From: Hymenobacter sp. J193
GTDB taxonomy: Bacteria; Bacteroidota; Bacteroidia; Cytophagales; Hymenobacteraceae
Assembly (NCBI RefSeq): GCF_024700075.1
Contig: NZ_JAJONE010000003.1
Coordinates: 124,001-188,000, forward strand
Direction of reading: 5' to 3'
DNA: 64,000 bases
Position 1 is the first letter of the stretch. The number at the start of each line of letters is the position of its first letter. Shown piece by piece: positions 8,282 to 16,953 of the stretch. The position numbers and the translations under genes are program-made. The notes beneath the pieces were generated by a model that did not search any database, was not told the origin of the DNA, and saw only the letters and a program-made list of their open reading frames with translations.

Positions 8282-9595
8282 TCAGGTAACTACCAGCAGG
8301 TCTTCAAGCCGGGTGGTATAGGCGGGTGTACGCCACAGTGCTTTGCTCTGCCACGGGGGGGCATTCCCGCTGGCAACCGAACTGGCCGGCCGAACACTGT
8401 TACGCCCGAACTGCTTATTCACGGCATCAATTGTTTGCATCAACACCTTGCTTTTAGCATCATTTGCGGGGGAGGCTGACCCAGCGGCGGCAAATAAATC
8501 CAACTGAAGTCCACGGCCCGGGGGCTCCAGTCCGTCGAGCACAACGCCAGCCTTTACGTAGCTGTGGCCTGACTCATAAATCCGTTCCAGCAGGCGTCGG
8601 CCATAGGCCAACAGCAATAGGGTATCAGAAGTAGCTCCTCCTGGAAGCGTGAGCGTGGTAGAACGGGTATACGGCGGCCGTACGCGGGAATCATACTGGC
8701 TCTTACAGATAAAGACCGTGAGCAGGTGCGCTTGCCCTCCCTGGGTCCGCAGCTTTTCGGCGGCCTTAGCCATGTAAGTGCTCAGCGCGCCCCATACATC
8801 GTCGAACGTTGTCAGAGGCTGCCCGAAGCTGCGGGAACAACGAAGGCTTTGGCGGCTCAGGGTCCCGTCCTCCGAGGGCTGTAAACCCTGACAGGGCTGG
8901 CCTCGCAGCTCTTGAATCAGCCGCCAGCCAATGACGCCGCCTAGGTTCTTGCGGGCCCAGGCCTCCCCGACGCCGGCTAGGTCCCAGGCCGTACGGATGC
9001 CGAGGGCCGTCAGGATCTGGGCATACTGGCGGCCGATGCCCCACACGTCCGCGGCGGGAAGCGCGCGGAGCGCCCGTTCCCGCCGGCTTTCCGTGTCGAG
9101 GCGAAGGATACCTTCCAGCTCGGGGTACTTCTTGGCCAGTCGGTTGGCGACCTTCGCCAGCGTTTTGGTGGGGGCCATACCTACACAGGTCGGGATACCG
9201 GTACAGGCCAGCACGTCGCGGCGCATACGCCGAGCGTGCGCGTCAAGTGAACCCAGCCACTTGGTCAGGCCGTGCAGATCCAGAAAAGCCTCGTCAATGC
9301 TGTAGACTTCGATAGCAGGCACCTGGTCAGCCAGCCGGGCCATCACCCGCCTGCTTATATCGCCATAGAGCGGATAGTTTGAGCTAAGCGCATACCCGCG
9401 CTGCTGCTGCAGCAACCCTCGAATTTCAAAATAGGGAGCCCCCATGGCAATCCCAATTTGCTTGGCCTCGGGCGAGCGGCTTACGACATTACCATCATTA
9501 TTCGATAAGACCACCACGGGCCGACCATTGAGGCGAGGTTGAAAAACCCGCTCGCAGCTCACGTAAAAATTATTGCCATCAACCAAGCCGAACAT
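8282..9595 (-). CDS. umuC: Y-family DNA polymerase V catalytic subunit UmuC-like
   Basis: 437 residues with the Y-family signature motifs: N-terminal LVDGNNFYVSCERVFQP (metal-binding Asp), VVLSNNDGNVVSRSPEAK, and VYSIDEAFLDLHGL (catalytic Asp-Glu). Little-finger and C-terminal regions follow in normal order. It carries out error-prone bypass synthesis across lesions together with processed UmuD. It lies 75 bp downstream of umuD on the same strand, forming a umuDC operon. Such operons are frequent on plasmids and islands. Start ATG at 9595 (MFGLVDGNNFY) agrees with the family N-terminus. Confidence 0.95.
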   Translation of the reverse strand: MFGLVDGNNFYVSCERVFQPRLNGRPVVVLSNNDGNVVSRSPEAKQIGIAMGAPYFEIRGLLQQQRGYALSSNYPLYGDISRRVMARLADQVPAIEVYSIDEAFLDLHGLTKWLGSLDAHARRMRRDVLACTGIPTCVGMAPTKTLAKVANRLAKKYPELEGILRLDTESRRERALRALPAADVWGIGRQYAQILTALGIRTAWDLAGVGEAWARKNLGGVIGWRLIQELRGQPCQGLQPSEDGTLSRQSLRCSRSFGQPLTTFDDVWGALSTYMAKAAEKLRTQGGQAHLLTVFICKSQYDSRVRPPYTRSTTLTLPGGATSDTLLLLAYGRRLLERIYESGHSYVKAGVVLDGLEPPGRGLQLDLFAAAGSASPANDAKSKVLMQTIDAVNKQFGRNSVRPASSVASGNAPPWQSKALWRTPAYTTRLEDLLVVT

Positions 9596-9670
9596 AGCGC
9601 AAGAAGGTCAGTAGGGGAAAAAGCAAAGCAGCTGCCCCTTGCACTGCTCCTGCTAGCCGTTAAGCGCTGC

Positions 9671-10138
9671 TCAGTCACGGCTGCGCAACAGCGCCGTGAG
9701 CTTACCCGGAATTAGTTCGTGCACGACGTGGGTAACTACCCCCCAGATGTGTACCTGGTCCGGGTCGGAGATTTCGTAGTCAGGGAACGCCGGGTTTTCC
9801 GCCTGCAGCCACCAGCTGGCTCCCCGGCGCACCAGGCGCTTCACGGTGCAATCGCCTTCTATCACGCCGATGACGATATGATTGTGGTCGGCCATCAGGT
9901 GCTTATCGACAGCCAGCAGATCGCCGGTGTGGATCTCCGCCCCGCTCATACTCTCCCCGCTTACGCGTACCAGGTACGTAGCCTCGGGGTGGCGGAAAAG
10001 CAGCCGGTTCATATCCATCAGTCCCTCCAGCTCATCAGCGGCGGGCGAAGGAAAGCCAGCAGGTACCAAGGAGGCAAATAAGGGCAGCCATAAGGTCGTA
10101 GCTGGCTCAGTAAAGGGGAGCAATTCAACGGTAGGCAT
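9671..10138 (-). CDS. umuD: UmuD/LexA-type S24 peptidase, SOS mutagenesis protein
   Basis: 155 residues from the ATG at 10138 (MPTVELLPF); the frame extends four codons further but this start fits the family. A self-cleavage site is visible as Ala-Gly in LVPAGFPSP. The nucleophile is in SGESMSGAEIHTGD and the general base Lys in GDCTVKRLVRRG. On RecA* stimulation the protein cuts itself and joins UmuC. An AT-rich region with TTGACA and TATAAT-like sequences lies upstream near 10165-10190; a LexA operator is not recognisable. Confidence 0.95.
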   Translation of the reverse strand: MPTVELLPFTEPATTLWLPLFASLVPAGFPSPAADELEGLMDMNRLLFRHPEATYLVRVSGESMSGAEIHTGDLLAVDKHLMADHNHIVIGVIEGDCTVKRLVRRGASWWLQAENPAFPDYEISDPDQVHIWGVVTHVVHELIPGKLTALLRSRD

Positions 10139-10318
10139 TAGCAGAAACAAGTAGGTGCAGCGCCAATTATACTAAAATAATTGTCAAGGGTTTGCCGGAA
10201 TCAGCTATCAATCATCCTAGAAACAAGACCAATAAAGGGTTATGCATACCGTAGTTGCGTTAATTTTATTTATTTTTACTAATACATTTAGCGATAGCAT
10301 TTCCTGAATACAACACAT

Positions 10319-10741
10319 ATGGTCAGCGGAAAGAAAGCACCTGCCCGACTGGTATTGGAGCCAACCGACGGGGTTACAGAGTCGCAATGGGTGGATGATG
10401 TCCCTTCGGAGGAGTGCGCGCTTTGCCCGGTGTGCGGGGAACTTCTGGCCTGGCATGAACAGGTTTGTCAGCCAACTGGAGGAACTGAAGTAAAGCGGGC
10501 TCTTCCCTTGGAGGCAGCTGGCCCAGGTGCTGGCGTTGGATTCGCCTTTGCGGTTGCCCAGCTCGTCTCGCGTGCCAATTCAACCACGTGCCAAGTGCTC
10601 TGGCGGGGCCAGGTCAAGGAACGGCAGCCGCAGACCGGCTACCTGGTGCGCGTGAACGTGTACCGGCTCGACGACGGGTATTGGGACTGTTACTATGAGG
10701 CGGAGTTGACAGACGCAGCAGGCCTACGTGATGCCGCGTAA
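10319..10741 (+). CDS. hypothetical protein with a CxxC pair (140 aa)
   Basis: The frame starts with ATG at 10319 (MVSGKKAPARLVLEP) and is divergent from umuD. An N-terminal part contains EECALCPVCGEL, a possible zinc-binding CxxCxxC cluster. The C-terminal half has strand-rich YLVRVNVYRLDDGYWDCYYEAEL. No family is recognised. The next gene starts 61 bp downstream on the same strand, so they may form an operon. Confidence 0.5.
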   Translation: MVSGKKAPARLVLEPTDGVTESQWVDDVPSEECALCPVCGELLAWHEQVCQPTGGTEVKRALPLEAAGPGAGVGFAFAVAQLVSRANSTTCQVLWRGQVKERQPQTGYLVRVNVYRLDDGYWDCYYEAELTDAAGLRDAA

Positions 10742-10802
10742 CCATTCTGTAAACCGTACGTCTCTTAGCTAACAACCTGTCCTACAACTAAGACAACATC
10801 TT

Positions 10803-11192
10803 ATGGAGACCAAACTCGACTTACGCATGCTGGACCCTACGCAAGATGGTGAGATTGGCAACTTCACGTATGGCACGTTACACGGGAGTTGGCTAAGCAT
10901 TCCCGCCGGCTGCCGCTGTGCGGCGACGAATTTAGTGGCGCCCGCCATCTGCCTGAATGACGTCTACAACGAGCAGTTAGGCAACGGGCAGTTTGCGGGT
11001 TTCATGCAGCAGATCGAGGCATGGGCTGCTGCGCAGTCCCATGATTTGATGCTCTTGGATGTGCAACAGGGCTTACGCAACCATTTGCTCAGCAAGCGAG
11101 GGTTTACGCCTTTCCCCGGCTCTTATCACCTGCTCAAGAAGGTTGGGAACCATAAAAATTACCAAAGCCGCCTCGAACAGCTCTTAGCGTAG
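10803..11192 (+). CDS. hypothetical protein (129 aa)
   Basis: Starts METKLDLRMLDPTQDGEIG. The middle QIEAWAAAQSHDLMLLDVQQGLRNHLLSKRGF and the end FTPFPGSYHLLKKV vaguely resemble the last part of a GNAT fold (helix, strand, KRGF), but the acetyl-CoA loop is not evident. Treat as uncharacterised. It follows the previous gene on the same strand. Confidence 0.5.
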   Translation: METKLDLRMLDPTQDGEIGNFTYGTLHGSWLSIPAGCRCAATNLVAPAICLNDVYNEQLGNGQFAGFMQQIEAWAAAQSHDLMLLDVQQGLRNHLLSKRGFTPFPGSYHLLKKVGNHKNYQSRLEQLLA

Positions 11193-11202
11193 CAGCGCTT
11201 TC

Positions 11203-11526
11203 TCATCGCCGGTAGTCAGGTAAGTCAGTTGCCCTAATAAACGAAGCTATTCTGGAGAGATTATCTACGGTCAATAGATTCTCCTCAAATGAACCCGTTC
11301 TTAGGTTGGCCACCGCTAGGTGCAGCGCGGTTTCGAGCCCGTAGGCGCACTACGGCGCGTTATAGTGGGCGAAGTGCGGCGCCTTCTTCTCGCCGCGGTT
11401 GCGCGCCACCAGCCGCGCCCCGCAGCTGGGGCAGGTGCAGCCACAGGCCAGCCTGTTGTCCACGCTCAGTACGTGCAGCAGGTGCCCGTCGCGCAAGCCG
11501 TAGGGCAAATACAGCGGGCTGGCCAC
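11203..11526 (-). pseudogene. CoiA-like competence protein fragment with internal stop
   Basis: From a GTG at 11526 the frame reads MASPLYLPYGLRDGHLL, then CTCPSCGARLVARNRG and KKAPHFAHYNAP, the N-terminal zinc-finger-like part of the CoiA family. It meets TAG at 11350 and then continues in the same frame as CAYGLETALHLAVANL, which is the next conserved CoiA segment. The sequence then diverges and stops at 11203, far short of a full CoiA. So it is a truncated gene with an additional nonsense codon. It directly follows the nuclease gene. Confidence 0.6.
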
Positions 11527-11527
11527 A

Positions 11528-12397
11528 CTATGCGCCGGGCTGTACCTGCTCGATGACTTCCACCCCAAGCGCATTTTTCAGGCCCCGCAGCTCCGGGGTC
11601 AGCTGGCCTTGCAGCACCAGCACGGCCCGGCTGTTGGGCACGAGGCCTTGCGCGACTTGCTCGGCGTCGAGCAGGGCGCGGTACTTGATGCACTGGTACA
11701 GGCCCCGCAGCACATCGGCCCGGTCCGAGAGGTCGGATTTTACTTCGACGGCAACGCGCTGGGCACCGTGCTCAAACATCACGTCCAGCCGGTCGGCCGA
11801 CAACAGCAGGTATTCCGTCCGGGCGGGGGCCACGGCCGGGCTCAGGCCCACCAGCTCGGGCCGGGCGGCCACGTACAACTTCAGCTGCCGGTGCCGCTCG
11901 CTCTCCCCACCGCCCGCATAGTGCCGGGCCTCGTCCAGCACCGCCGGCGGCACCGGCGGTAGGGGCTCCAGCTCGAACTGCGCCAGCACCCATTCCCAGT
12001 GGGGGTAGGTGTAGATTTTGGCCAGGTACGCATCGATGAGGCGCCGCTTCTGCTCGATGGCATACTCGCTGAAAGGGAGCGGGGTGACGAATTTGCCGAT
12101 GCCCTCGCCGGGCAGCCCGCTGCGCTTGTTGACCACTAGGGCTTGAATGCCGGGTACGGTCGTGTTGTGCTTGCGACCCAGCCCCGCCAGGGCCCGACCG
12201 ATGGCCCCTAGCGGGTAATTCAGCGTGCGGGGGTTGGCCATGCCCAACTCTTCGGCCAAGTCGGAGTAGAAAATGGGCGTGCCGGCGTGAGCCTGGCGCA
12301 CTAGGCGGGGCAAGGCCAGCCGGGCACGCTGCAGGTAAAGGTCGTCGCCGAATTGAAGTTCTGCGCTTGCTGAGGTAGAGGTTTGCCGGGAGGCCAT
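11528..12397 (-). CDS. PD-(D/E)XK-like nuclease with N-terminal winged-helix-like domain
   Basis: 289 residues from ATG at 12397 (MASRQTSTSASAELQF). The N-terminal half (PIFYSDLAEELGMANPRTLN, GAIGRALAGLGRKHNT, LVVNKRSGLPGEGIG) resembles a DNA-recognition domain seen in restriction-like proteins. The C-terminal part carries DRLDVMFEHGAQRVAVEVKSD, i.e. an Asp and a Glu-x-Lys in a beta-hairpin, the core of PD-(D/E)XK nucleases. It could be a defence nuclease or a repair enzyme. It lies 13 bp after the upstream helical gene, so the two are probably co-transcribed. Confidence 0.6.
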   Translation of the reverse strand: MASRQTSTSASAELQFGDDLYLQRARLALPRLVRQAHAGTPIFYSDLAEELGMANPRTLNYPLGAIGRALAGLGRKHNTTVPGIQALVVNKRSGLPGEGIGKFVTPLPFSEYAIEQKRRLIDAYLAKIYTYPHWEWVLAQFELEPLPPVPPAVLDEARHYAGGGESERHRQLKLYVAARPELVGLSPAVAPARTEYLLLSADRLDVMFEHGAQRVAVEVKSDLSDRADVLRGLYQCIKYRALLDAEQVAQGLVPNSRAVLVLQGQLTPELRGLKNALGVEVIEQVQPGA

Positions 12398-12410
12398 AAA
12401 CCCAACTCGC

Positions 12411-13070
12411 TTAGAAGATGAGGGTAACTAATTGCTTGCCCAGGTCGCTCACCCGGTACTTATGGTCACTCTCTCCCATGAAATTGCCCCCGTCTATGCC
12501 GGACTGGTACATTAGGCCCAGGGATTCGAGGGCGATTACCGCATCATCGCCGCTCACTTCGTCATCGCGGCGTTGCAGCTGCGCTAAGTCGGGCAGGTAG
12601 GCCCGGTCAACGATGCTGGCCAGCCGGCCGAACAGGACGTAATCGGCCCGTCCTACCAGGTACGCCCGAAACAACTTCCCGAGCACACTGGCCTTTTCCA
12701 GGTCGTCCACGCGGTCCAGGAGCAGGATCAGTTTGGCCCCGACTTTCTTTTTGAAGGCAGGGTCACCGTCCATATCCCGCACGAAACGGTAGCGCTCATC
12801 CACCGACACGTTCTTTAGCTCCAGCAGAAACGTCGCCATTTTCTGCATGAACAGCCGGTCGTGAATGCTGAAGCCGGTGCGAATGAGCTTGACCAAAGTA
12901 CCGAATACCGGGAAGGCCTCCATCACGTCGCCCATCGCGGTCAGGCCATCCAGGAACGCTTCGGCCGTGTCCACCGTGGCATCGGTCAGGTTGGTAGCGG
13001 CTACACCGTCATCGAGCAGGCTCAGGCCCAGGTTTTCTTTCAGGTTATCGGCGGGTAAAGAGTGTTCCAT
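12411..13070 (-). CDS. uncharacterised helical protein (219 aa), partner of the nuclease gene
   Basis: The ATG at 13070 (MEHSLPADNLKENLGLSLL) is preferred over a longer frame beginning in unlikely sequence. A hydrophobic helix AMGDVMEAFPVFGTLVKLIRTGF is followed by charged helices (ERYRFVRDMDGDP, GAKLILLLDRVDDLEKASVLGKLFRAYL) and a C-terminal YRVSDLGKQLVTLIF resembling the end of a winged helix. The architecture resembles small effector or adaptor proteins of bacterial defence loci, but I recognise no specific family. Confidence 0.55.
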   Translation of the reverse strand: MEHSLPADNLKENLGLSLLDDGVAATNLTDATVDTAEAFLDGLTAMGDVMEAFPVFGTLVKLIRTGFSIHDRLFMQKMATFLLELKNVSVDERYRFVRDMDGDPAFKKKVGAKLILLLDRVDDLEKASVLGKLFRAYLVGRADYVLFGRLASIVDRAYLPDLAQLQRRDDEVSGDDAVIALESLGLMYQSGIDGGNFMGESDHKYRVSDLGKQLVTLIF

Positions 13071-13182
13071 GCAGGAGAAGGGAAGTATTGAATTACAAAG
13101 CAGCAACGCTGCAGGTGCTTACGCGCGTCCGAAAGGCCGCAACGTATTTCTCCCCTAAGTTAATTAGCTATAGACAAAGATG

Positions 13183-14301
13183 TCAGACGTCATACACGCG
13201 TCCTTTGGCAGCTTTGCCTGTGTCCTTGTTGACGATAGTGGGCTGAATCCAGATCGGTCTCTCCTCCTGCAGGCCAGGGCCCCAGCGCTGCTTACGCCAG
13301 TGGCCCCGGCGCCAGTGCGCCGCGACACTCCCGGTGACCACCTCGGGCCGCTGCGCCCGGGGCAGCACGCTGTCGCCCACGTACGCGACGCGGGTAAAGC
13401 CAGCAGCGGCGAGATTGGCCTCCGCCACTTGCCGGCGCCGGCGTGTAGTAGCTTTCGTCAGGCGGGTAGCCAGGTGCACCGGCAGGCCAGGTGCGTATGC
13501 CGGCTTCACCTCGCGGTCAGGCCACATCAGGTAGAGCAAGCAGTTCACTACCAGGTTGACGGTGCGGGCGACAAAGGATACGTGCAGGTCGAGGATGGCC
13601 GCACGGGTCGGCTCGTCCGCATCGTCCATGAAGCCTGTGGCAAAGGTGCTGGCTGCGGCGGCTACCACTTTTCCGATTGGCGTCGGCAACACGTGCGGTT
13701 CAGGCCCACTCTCGTCCACGTCGTGCAGTAATGTGTAGGCGTTAAATCCGCGCCCGCCCATTTCGGTCAGCTGCTCATTGACGTAGGCGTACTGCTCGAT
13801 GTAGTTACCAGTAAAACTCAAATGGATCATGCGGTCCAACTCGTGCCCGGCCTCATCTAGCGGCGTACTGTCCTCCAGCACATACACCCCTTCGATCAGC
13901 GGCGACTTGTCATCGCCCATGCGCAAACCAGCCGCCGACAAGTCCAGGTAGCATGCGGGATATGGTAAACGGAGCATTTCAACCCCGACATGGCTGACGT
14001 CCGTCAGCGCCAGCATCTCCAACAGACCCAGCGAAAAGTCAAAAATCTGACGTCCCGCGCGCTGCCACTGCTCCCAGGCTTCGTATTCCGACCATAGGTA
14101 GGCACGTTCCACCCGTTGACGCAGCGTCAGGTGGCTGGGGAATGGCTCCCCGCTCGGGCCGTAGCAGTACGTTAGGAAGTCCCGTCTGTGCTTGCTGTGG
14201 CGCACGAACTGGTGCCGGGCCGCAATGCGGTTCGGGAAATACGCGCCATACGGCTTGGCGGTCACTGCACTTCTAAGTTGATCGGGCTTAACAACACCCA
14301 A
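13183..14301 (-). CDS. uncharacterised protein with C-terminal RGHWRxQ...WI motif (372 aa)
   Basis: Starts MGVVKPDQLRSAVTAKPYGA at 14301. It is soluble and helical through most of its length. Near the C-terminus it has SVAAHWRRGHWRKQRWGPGL and then WIQPTIVNKDTGK. This R-G-H-W-R-x-Q ... W-I-x-P pattern is seen at the C-terminus of uncharacterised mobile-element proteins. The function is unknown. It lies 112 bp upstream of the helical-protein/nuclease pair on the same strand, so the three may be one functional set. Confidence 0.6.
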   Translation of the reverse strand: MGVVKPDQLRSAVTAKPYGAYFPNRIAARHQFVRHSKHRRDFLTYCYGPSGEPFPSHLTLRQRVERAYLWSEYEAWEQWQRAGRQIFDFSLGLLEMLALTDVSHVGVEMLRLPYPACYLDLSAAGLRMGDDKSPLIEGVYVLEDSTPLDEAGHELDRMIHLSFTGNYIEQYAYVNEQLTEMGGRGFNAYTLLHDVDESGPEPHVLPTPIGKVVAAAASTFATGFMDDADEPTRAAILDLHVSFVARTVNLVVNCLLYLMWPDREVKPAYAPGLPVHLATRLTKATTRRRRQVAEANLAAAGFTRVAYVGDSVLPRAQRPEVVTGSVAAHWRRGHWRKQRWGPGLQEERPIWIQPTIVNKDTGKAAKGRVYDV

Positions 14302-14521
14302 AGTACGCCGAAAAGATAGATTTTATAAGCGAAAGTAACGGTTTTATAGGGTTGGATACCTGACCTGCCGGCCATATGGGGTACTATAAATGAACATTAA
14401 ATACGGTACTGCGAAAAGAGCCTTACCGCCAGCTACTGCTCTCCCTGCTGCGTCCCATGCGCTCTGTACAGCCGTTCACGGTAAGTTACCGTATCATCCT
14501 CACACGCTACCTTGCTTTCCG

Positions 14522-14797
14522 ATGGATGCCAATTCCCTCCTTCCTGCCCAGCAGCGCTGGCAGCTCTTTTCCCTACTACAAGGCGCCAATTTGCTGCTGA
14601 TGGCTATGCTTTTGGCCAATAGTCTCTTCCTGCCTTCGCCCTTGAGCTACGTGTTATTCACCGCCCACGCGATCGTATGGATGGCCGGCATTTACTTACC
14701 TTCGGAAAAGATGTGCCGGTATTTCTGGTTAAACGGGCTGCTGCCGCTTATCCATATCGGCATTATATGCCTCTGGTTAGGTACCGGCAGGGTATAA
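14522..14797 (+). CDS. small membrane protein (91 aa)
   Basis: From ATG at 14522 (MDANSLLPAQQRWQLF). It has three hydrophobic stretches: LLQGANLLLMAMLLANSLFL, SYVLFTAHAIVWMAGIYL and WLNGLLPLIHIGIICLWL. A longer upstream frame looks non-coding. Typical of small inner-membrane proteins in Bacteroidota. No family is recognised. Confidence 0.5.
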   Translation: MDANSLLPAQQRWQLFSLLQGANLLLMAMLLANSLFLPSPLSYVLFTAHAIVWMAGIYLPSEKMCRYFWLNGLLPLIHIGIICLWLGTGRV

Positions 14798-14861
14798 TAT
14801 CCCCAGCAGCCTACCATACTACATTTACCCCTTTTCCATTGGAAAAGATCTTCTTTGTCAC

Positions 14862-15350
14862 GTGCGCATGCCCCCTGCCGCCCCCTTGCCCGCCGACCAG
14901 CAACAAATTCTGCAGGGATTTATCCGAGCTTTTCTGCCCGCGCGCGGTAACAAGCGCAAATCTACTCGCAACGAGCTGGAGCGCGTCACCGCCACACTGC
15001 ACCGGGTGCTGCTGCGCTACGTTGGCTTCGGGGTAACCGCCCCGCAGGTGCTCGACGCCTTCCAACAGCTGAACTACGCCGTCTATACCCGGCAGAGCGA
15101 TTGGCACCCGGAGAAAAAGCAGTGGGTCCCCTCCGCCACCGGCACGGGCGTACGCGGCGGGGCTCCCTACGAAGCAAATGACGCCGCCTTTATTTACCTC
15201 GACGTCGAGGCTACCACGATTCAGCAGCTGTGGCTGGTCACGCTGGCGCTGCCCGCCAATACCAGTGCGGAGAAGCTGCGCCAGCGCGAGGGCTTGCACA
15301 CGCGGCTACTTGCCTTTAAGCAGAGCTTGCCAAATCTTGGCCTTGGTTAA
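14862..15350 (+). CDS. hypothetical protein (162 aa)
   Basis: Starts near MRMPPAAPLPADQQQILQGF. It has a helical N-terminal half with many Lys/Arg (ARGNKRKSTRNELERVT) and a C-terminal half with FIYLDVEATTIQQLWLVTL. No family is recognised. The 3' end runs into a 26-bp sequence (15336-15361) that recurs beside nhaA, so the original C-terminus may have been replaced at a recombination junction. Confidence 0.5.
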   Translation: MRMPPAAPLPADQQQILQGFIRAFLPARGNKRKSTRNELERVTATLHRVLLRYVGFGVTAPQVLDAFQQLNYAVYTRQSDWHPEKKQWVPSATGTGVRGGAPYEANDAAFIYLDVEATTIQQLWLVTLALPANTSAEKLRQREGLHTRLLAFKQSLPNLGLG

Positions 15351-15366
15351 AAGTTTGGTCCAAAAG

Positions 15367-15963
15367 TTAATCGGCCGGAGCCGGAGCCTGCTCCCAGTTG
15401 AAGGCGTAGAGGGCTTCGAGGTCAAAGCGGAGGGAGTCTTTGAGGGCCTCGTCCGAGAAGTCAAATTCGCCGTGCAAGTTGATGTGCTGCCAGCTCACGG
15501 GCGAGCTAGCCGCAATGGCGTCGGCCACCGCCTGGCGCTCAGCGGGCGGGGCCTGGAATAAGTAGAGACAGTTCCAGCACACAATCACGTTTTGCACCAG
15601 CCGCTTGCAGGCATCGGCGACTTGCTGTTTTTCCTTGCCGGCGTAGGGAATCTGGCCGTTTTGGCTGTAAAACAAGGCCCGGGCGAAGGTATGCGTGCTT
15701 TCGAGTTTGTCCAGCTGGTCGTCGATGCGCTAGCGCAGGGCCTGGTCGTCCATGTACCGGAGTAGAAATTCGGTGCGCACCACCCGGCCCAGCTCACGCA
15801 GGGCCAGGTACACGGGATGCTGCTGGGAATACGAATTGAGCCGGCGCAGCAGCGTGGAGGCCGTGACGTGTTTTTGCTTGAGGCTCACCACCAGCCGCAG
15901 CAGCGTGTCCCACTCGGCCTCGATAAGGGTGTGGTCGATGTACTTGACGGGGGGCATGCCGAG
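15367..15963 (-). pseudogene. Tn3-family transposase C-terminal remnant
   Basis: Minus-strand reading VKYIDHTLIEAEWDTLLRLV..., LRELGRVVRTEFLLRYMD, then TAG at 15730, then RIDDQLDKLE..., FYSQNGQIPYAGKEKQQVAD, VIVCWNCLYLFQ matches the last fifth of Tn3-type TnpA (compare the intact copy at 19196-22216: RAVAELGRVEKTLYLL, NTRYLQHAL). Only the C-terminus is present, with an internal stop. It abuts an IS3 orfA remnant on the left in gene order, so it is a dead scar of an older element. Confidence 0.75.
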
Positions 15964-15965
15964 CG

Positions 15966-16163
15966 GAAGAGCAGCTTGGGGCTGATGCCCAACTCGCGGG
16001 CCGCGGCCTGCGTGCTGCGGCTTTCCGAAGCCAGGCGCAGGGCCTCGGCCTTGAACGCCTCGTCATATTTACGCCGTTTGTCGGGCGACGACCCACTCTT
16101 TTTGCTGTCATTACAGAAGAAATATACGTCCTTCTTCTGTCCGCCATTTCTAGACCACCTCAC
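15966..16163 (-). pseudogene. IS3-family OrfA remnant (HTH part)
   Basis: The frame gives SPDKRRKYDEAFKAEALRLA and RSTQAAARELGISPKLLF, the helix-turn-helix of IS3/IS911-type OrfA. It breaks off at about 15966, where the Tn3 TnpA remnant begins. No OrfB is present. Truncated element. Confidence 0.7.
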
Positions 16164-16953
16164 AAGTTTTGGAAGGTGTCAAGCCAAACATCACTCAATA
16201 ACAGAAGTCCCCTCAGGAAAGTATATGTGTAAGTATTGGACTGTCAGGTAGATAGCAGCTGATGTTTCTCCCAATTATACTTCCAAAAGAATTGCAACAA
16301 ACTTCCATGTTCCACACATCAGCGGTGTGTGACCAGTAGAGGAGTATAGTAGCTGTAATTTTACCCACTGGCTCCCCTTCGGAGGAAAAAAATAGCGACT
16401 GGCTTAGAGAATCCACAAACGCACGCATTGTATCGTTTGACATATTCTTTTCTTTTAGCACGCCGTTTACATTAATAAAAACCTGTGCTCGCATTACCTG
16501 CTGTAACGAGGCGGAGATGGTTTGATTCAATTCATCTGAGAAAAAGTTGTTTTTAGGAGGTGATGGCGCGTGAATAGTCGGTGGCGGAGCTAACATGTCG
16601 GGGGTAGCTAACTGCCAAACACTATTTTTTTCGTAAAATACCTTGGGGCTATGTATTGATTTCGTGTAGGTCAAGCCTGTCCTTGCGCGAACAGGCACCT
16701 TCCACAACTTGGCAAGGTTGAATAAAAGGAGAGCACCTCCATTGCCAGCCCCGGTGTTGCAGCTGTGGATGGAAATGAGAATAGTGTATCTTGTCCGTAG
16801 TTCGTTTAAACCGTTTTGGTCATAATTATTATAGGTAACTTGGGAATTTTCATCGGCCTCTGCTTGCCCGCAACCCGTTTCTAAGAGACCTTCATTACCG
16901 TGCCCGCCAATGTTGAGGTAAGTACCACGGGTTTCGCTCGTCAGCAAGTTTAA

